The notes under the pieces were generated by a model. That model did no database searches. It worked only from the letters and a program-made list of their open reading frames with translations, and was not told where the DNA came from. A DNA stretch of 64,000 nt from Macropodus opercularis (taxonomy: Eukaryota; Chordata; Actinopteri; Anabantiformes; Osphronemidae): the NCBI GenBank assembly GCA_030770545.1, contig CM061102.1:8049501-8113500 (forward strand). Direction: 5' to 3'. Of this stretch, positions 59,564 through 64,000 are shown in pieces (positions within the stretch are counted from its first letter, which is position 1; each line of letters starts with the position of its first letter). A program made the position numbers and the translations under genes.

Positions 59564-60378
59564 TCATGGGGAGACGGACAGGTCCACGTCCTCCTTTTCG
59601 GAAGACGAAGGAGATATGGGAATGTCATCCTCCTCTTCCTCTGAGCATCTCGCGGCTGACAGTGAGGAGCATTTGCAGTTATGTGATCCAGTCCTTTGGC
59701 CGCTGCTCTTGCCTTCCTTTTTGTGCTTCACTCTGCGGTTCTGGAACCAGATTTTCACCTGTTTCTCTGACAAGTTCAGGTATGTGGCGATCTCGATGCG
59801 CCTCAGTCTGGAGAGGTACATGTTGGACGTGAACTCTCGCTCCAGCTCCAAAAGTTGTGTGCTCGTGAAGGCTGTGCGCATGCGCTTGCTGCTCTGAAGT
59901 TTGCCGTTGGTATTTTCTGTGAAAAGAAGTCAAACTGTCAGCCATTGCAGTGTTATAACTTAATGAAACTCGAACAAAGGTCGGTCAGCCTCTACTCACC
60001 GATAGAGATACAGTGGAACTGCCGCGGATCTGGCACCGTGTAGGCAGCTTGGTAAATCCCCGCTCCGTGGCTGAGGCTGACGCTGTTGGATGAAGTGTGT
60101 TGCCTCGTTAGAGCCGAGTGGCAGTACTGTGAGCTGAAGGGAGGAAAGGATGTCTTGAGGAGCGGCAGTGTCGGGGGAGACGGATGGAGCTGGGACGCGG
60201 CCATGCACAGCGGACAGAAGCACAGCAACCCGGCTTTCCTGGAGTGGCAGGAGCCCGGCAGTCCATGCGGGTGGTGCGGCGAGTGCACGGCGTAGGGGAA
60301 TAAAGGTGCGTTACTCTCGTTCCCTTTGTCGTTGGCCTCCCTTAAAATCAAGGAATCCACGAGAAAAGACCTCGGCAT
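59564..60378 (-). CDS. gsx1: GS homeobox 1 (ParaHox), 2 exons
   Basis: Homeodomain transcription factor patterning neural progenitors in forebrain, hindbrain and spinal cord. Exons on the minus strand: 60378-60000 and 59916-59564, joined by a GT-AG intron of 83 bp in phase 1. The product is 243 residues. Seen: the N-terminal SNAG-like repressor motif MPRSFLVDSL, the conserved patches ARKAGLLC-like SRKAGLLCFCPLC and FPPFSSQYCHSAL, DPRQFHCIS before the splice site, and a homeodomain (about 136-195) with MRTAFTSTQLLELEREF and KIWFQNRRVKHKK, glutamine at position 50 and asparagine at 51. The tail is acidic and serine-rich. The SNAG patch and CISI-ENTNG linker favour gsx1 over gsx2. The alanine runs of the mammalian protein are absent. 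Confidence 0.97.
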
Positions 60379-60496
60379 GGTTGCAAACCTGTTGGTCAGG
60401 GTGGTTGAAGTTGAAGCCAGCGCGCCGTTCGTCGTCTGGTGTCAGCGTGTGTCTCCTCGGGACTGTGGACAGCGAAGTGGTGCTGAACGCTCGCAG

Positions 60497-60510
60497 CCGC
60501 CCCTTAAATA
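60497..60510 (-). promoter_or_regulatory. gsx1 TATA box and GC box
   Basis: On the minus strand TATTTAAG (60510-60503) is followed at once by GGGCGG (60502-60497), 119-132 bp upstream of the gsx1 start codon. This places the transcription start near 60475. Confidence 0.65.
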
Positions 60511-60519
60511 GGCGCCGAG

Positions 60520-63500
60520 GACTCGGTTCGGCCATGTGACGGTTACGCGGTAAGCGGCCAAGAGCTCTCAATAGGGTTTTGTGCCTTTCTCTCGGCATTC
60601 CCACTGCACGCTTCCCCATTATTTCACTTGTTAACTATATGAACTGCATAATGTAGTCTATTCTTGTCAGCCCCACCCACGCCGCAAGAGGCGGCACAGC
60701 CCATTCTCCCTTTTATCATCACTCTCATTTTATCATAGAGCAGAGCTTAAAATCCGCGAGAGAAAACGTTTCTGTCACATTCGGAAAGCCAGGAGTCTGT
60801 ATATACACAGGCTTTGTCTTACACATGCAGGCTCAGTTGTGTCTGAAGCCTGCAAGGCGAGAAAGAGGCGAAGACCCGTGGAAACTTTCAGAAACGGGTC
60901 ACTTTAAAGCGGTTCATTACTTTTTAAGAGTTTCTTTTAAGTGATTTGTTCACTGTGCAGGAATGTGAGGGACCAAGACGGTGTAGAACCAGTACAAAAC
61001 ATGCGCATGAAAGACATAAGTGGCTGCAAATATTGCTTTTTGCAGAATAAATACGACAAATATCATCACTTGTTGTATTCAGTTTTGCTCGTTGTGTGAA
61101 TGCAGCTGTGGTGCAGTGGTTGTGTCTATTGGTCCATGTAGCGTGTGCACTTGTGGCCACACTTTACTGATAGTGCCGAGCTCTGGCATAAACGCAACAG
61201 CTGAATGTAAAGTTTATGCGTATCCATTTTAAGGTTAATGTGTCATTTCTGGGCACAAAAAAAAGACAAGTCATTGCCTGGAGGCAGTGCTGTTAAAGAG
61301 CAGTGATTAATTCCTTTGCTCGGGCCCCTGCCGAGTCGGGGGACAGAATAGCCTATGTAAAAATAACCAGGTTTTCACTCTGCGGCCCTTATTGAATGTC
61401 ATTGTGGAGGGTTTTCAATGAGAGAGAAAGAGAGTCGAATTAAAGTGTGTGACAGCGGCGGATAGACGCAACAAAGGCGACTCTGTCATAGAGGAGCCCG
61501 ATGCGCGGCGCGTGAAACCCCCGCCTCGCGCTCTGATTGAATTAAGTAATAGGAAAAACATTTTCTTTCACTTTAAGGTTTTATGAACAAGGCCTTCAAA
61601 GCTACGGGAGCCGTAAAGTGCGAGTAAACAGCGGGAAGTGTTCGGCTGCTCCTTTCCTCCTTGGACACGCAAACACCAAACACTGGGGTTTTACAACTTA
61701 GAATTACGGATCAATATGACATCACGGCCCGATCGGGCGCCTCCTGACGTTACGTCTGATGATGTTAATAATAATGTATTAAAAAAGAAATAAGCCCTTA
61801 CAAAGTTACTGTAACAGGTGCAAACCTTCGTGCGCACCGTTTGGTTTGCACCTTTTCCTTTGCGTCTGCGTAGCTTCGCTGTTTACGTGTCATCAGCTTT
61901 TGGTATCATTTTCCATAAATTGTCACCTTCGGCGAATTAGCTCTTCAGCTACAAAACATACCCACACGACGGCGCGATGTGATCTGTTTTCTCTCCATAA
62001 AAGACTCCTAATGCGCTCAGATTCACGCCGCTAATCTTCCATAAAGGCCAGACCTGTAATTAGGCTGCGCCATTAAAGTAGGTACAAATTAGAAGCAGTT
62101 GAACCCTTTAACGAGATCCAGTCATTCGGACAAAAACCTGTTATATTTGCTGGAGCCATTTTCATTTTTGTATGAGTGTGTCCTTTCATTCCCTGCCAGG
62201 GATTAGCCATTAAGTTGTCTGTCAATCTTGATGCCGTCTCTGAAACCTGTAACTACACATAAATCGCCGTTATTCAGATTCTTAATTAGATAATAAGCAA
62301 ATGACGTTTTCATCATATGCTAAAAGCCTTATTACTCACGGAGAGTTTTCCAGATTATGCGCAAAAGCCTAAAATCAAACAGTCAAAATGTTTCTTTTAT
62401 TCTGTTCAGGACTAAACGCTGCAGACTTTGAAAGGCCTGCGCCTGTACGCGCTGGCAGATTGATGTATTGCTCCACATAAAGATGTTCTCAAAGGCCCTA
62501 ATTTTCAAATTATGTACAGCAGTCACCCCGTGGATAGGAATAGAGGTTCCACGGGTCGTCACGCAGGGAGGCTCATCCTAATTTGCAATCCCAACTGGAG
62601 ACTGACAAATAGTTTTGACCTCCCTCTGGAGGCGCGGGCCAGAAGTGCAAAGAATCTCGTTCTCCATAATCACTTGTTACTGAGGTAAATAATCGAGGGA
62701 AATATCGCACTCACACCATAACAACTCTATTACGTGCTGTGCTCAAGTTCCAATCTAAAAAGATACACATCTATAGCCACTCAAAGGTCAGGCATCGTCC
62801 CATCCGTGTCTGCGTTTTCCCTCAGCATAGCTTCATGCGTTCTGTACTTGCATACAGCTGTGGGTTGGTAAAGCTTCTTAATGTTACTGTTTGATAGGCG
62901 GAAAAGCAGTGCCCCTGAAATAGTAAATTATTTATAAGATATTAAGTTGGAACAATTGCCATCACTCAAATTCATCCCCGATGATAACGCTGACCAATGC
63001 CTGCTGTGCCGTTGGAGATGCACATTTTCAGGGGCTTTTATGCAATTATACCCAAAGATCTCGTGCCTGATGACATAAAGAGAGCAGTCTGTTTATGGAG
63101 ATGTAGTCAATATCTCCTTTTCTTTTTGGTATGAATAATTCATAGTTTAAGACACTATCCCCCCTCACTTAATATGTACACACACTTAACACCCACACAT
63201 CTCTAATACAAATGATGGTTTTAGCTGACAGTGTAACAGGATTTAAGGTCCCAGTGGGGTTTGGCCCAGCCGCGGATGGGCGCTGTGGCTGTCGACGTGA
63301 CACAGAGGGCCGGCTGCCCCCTCTAATCTCCCCCTGAGGCAACATCACAGGCTGCAGATCCTGCTGCACCTCTATGGACACACAAAGGCCTGATTATCAT
63401 TCATATGCTCACCAGCAACACCAGTCCAATAGGTAACAGATGACACATAAGTACCAGCTGAATGCTGCAATATGTTTAGGCTGCTGGAGTCTATAGGGAC

Positions 63501-64000
63501 TAATGAATCCTTAAGAGAGAGGGACGCTGACAAAGAGATGCAGCCAGTTGAGGTGCATTAATGTGACAGCTATAAGGCTCTACAGGTGAATTTGAACTTG
63601 ACTGAACCAGGAGAGCTAAGCATAAACAACAAGAGCTAAGGATTTATGATGCAGTTGTAAATAATAGAGTCACTGACCAGTGACTGAAAACAAGGAGAAC
63701 ATGCAGTTGTCCACAGATGATTTCAGGATGAGGAGATATTTAAGGGACCGGTTCAGGTTGATAATTATGTATGTATGAGTATGTCGTAACCCAGCAAGGC
63801 CTCACAGTTACTCATTTTACACCAGTCAACATTCAATTAACACGTCAAAAGAAACGGTACTAAAATTGTCTATTTTAATTCATTTTACAATGTGAAGAGA
63901 TTTAAATTAATAAAAAATATGGTGTCTGAAAAAGTGAGTTTTGCTTTATATGTCATCTGCAACACATCCACATTTCACTCCATGCACAGGTCTCTGTCAC
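60520..64000. other. gsx1 upstream flank, non-coding
   Basis: No recognisable exon on either strand to the window end. Several blocks have the look of conserved developmental regulatory DNA: few CA/TG runs, many homeodomain cores (ATTA, TAATTA) and mixed GC-rich motifs, notably about 61,310-61,470 and 62,040-62,300. Conservation cannot be tested here. Confidence 0.45.
62040..62300. promoter_or_regulatory. Candidate homeodomain-bound enhancer upstream of gsx1
   Basis: Contains TAATTA at 62057-62062 and 62283-62288, plus ATTAG and CCATTAAG cores between them, within 2 kb of the gsx1 promoter. GSX proteins recognise TAATTA-type sites, so autoregulation is conceivable. This is inference from motif density only. 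Confidence 0.3.

Noticed and set aside
61100..61140. A-box-like GTGGTGCAGTGGTTGTG resembling a SINE head
   Set aside because: No B box follows at the right distance and no repeat body is recognisable.

Overview
This is vertebrate nuclear DNA, and almost certainly from a teleost fish. Genes are split into short GT-AG exons with compact introns, there are CA/TG microsatellites, and the proteins assembled from the exons match vertebrate families closely. The CaSR has the short C-terminal tail typical of fish. Seven protein-coding genes can be reconstructed exon by exon. For each one the splice phases are consistent and the assembled length fits the family.

Layout. Positions 1-16.6 kb hold no confident gene: only microsatellites, an old SINE-like repeat near 9.2 kb, and a possible decayed coding relic at 11.3-12.2 kb on the minus strand. 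Then come cdc23 (APC8, an anaphase-promoting complex subunit, + strand, 16.7-20.6 kb) and kif20a (MKLP2, a mitotic kinesin, - strand, 21.2-26.5 kb), tail to tail. Next are a cationic amino acid transporter of the SLC7A1/2/3 group (- strand, 28.1-31.9 kb), casr (calcium-sensing receptor, + strand, 34.8-38.3 kb), b4galt4-type beta-1,4-galactosyltransferase (+, 41.0-43.4 kb), arhgap31 (CdGAP, a Rho-family GAP, + strand, 46.4-53.9 kb), and the ParaHox gene gsx1 (- strand, 59.6-60.4 kb). AT-rich non-coding DNA on both sides of gsx1 looks like developmental regulatory sequence.

How the genes relate. These are independent eukaryotic genes, not an operon. cdc23 and kif20a are both mitotic, and the kif20a promoter carries the paired CCAAT boxes and CHR-like sites expected of a G2/M gene. 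From memory of human gene locations, the window joins material homologous to 5q31 (CDC23, KIF20A), 3q13-q21 (B4GALT4, ARHGAP31, CASR) and 13q12 (GSX1). It is therefore a teleost mosaic of ancestral linkage groups. No pdx1 or cdx gene is visible beside gsx1, which fits the known break-up of the ParaHox cluster in teleosts.

I did not find evidence of a novel system. The points most worth a second look are the unrecognised decayed frame at 11.3-12.2 kb, a GC-AG intron in the transporter, a TG-repeat splice acceptor and an ambiguous donor beside a G6 run in arhgap31, the kif20a promoter grammar, and candidate enhancers near gsx1. All exon boundaries come from reading splice signals and protein similarity by eye.
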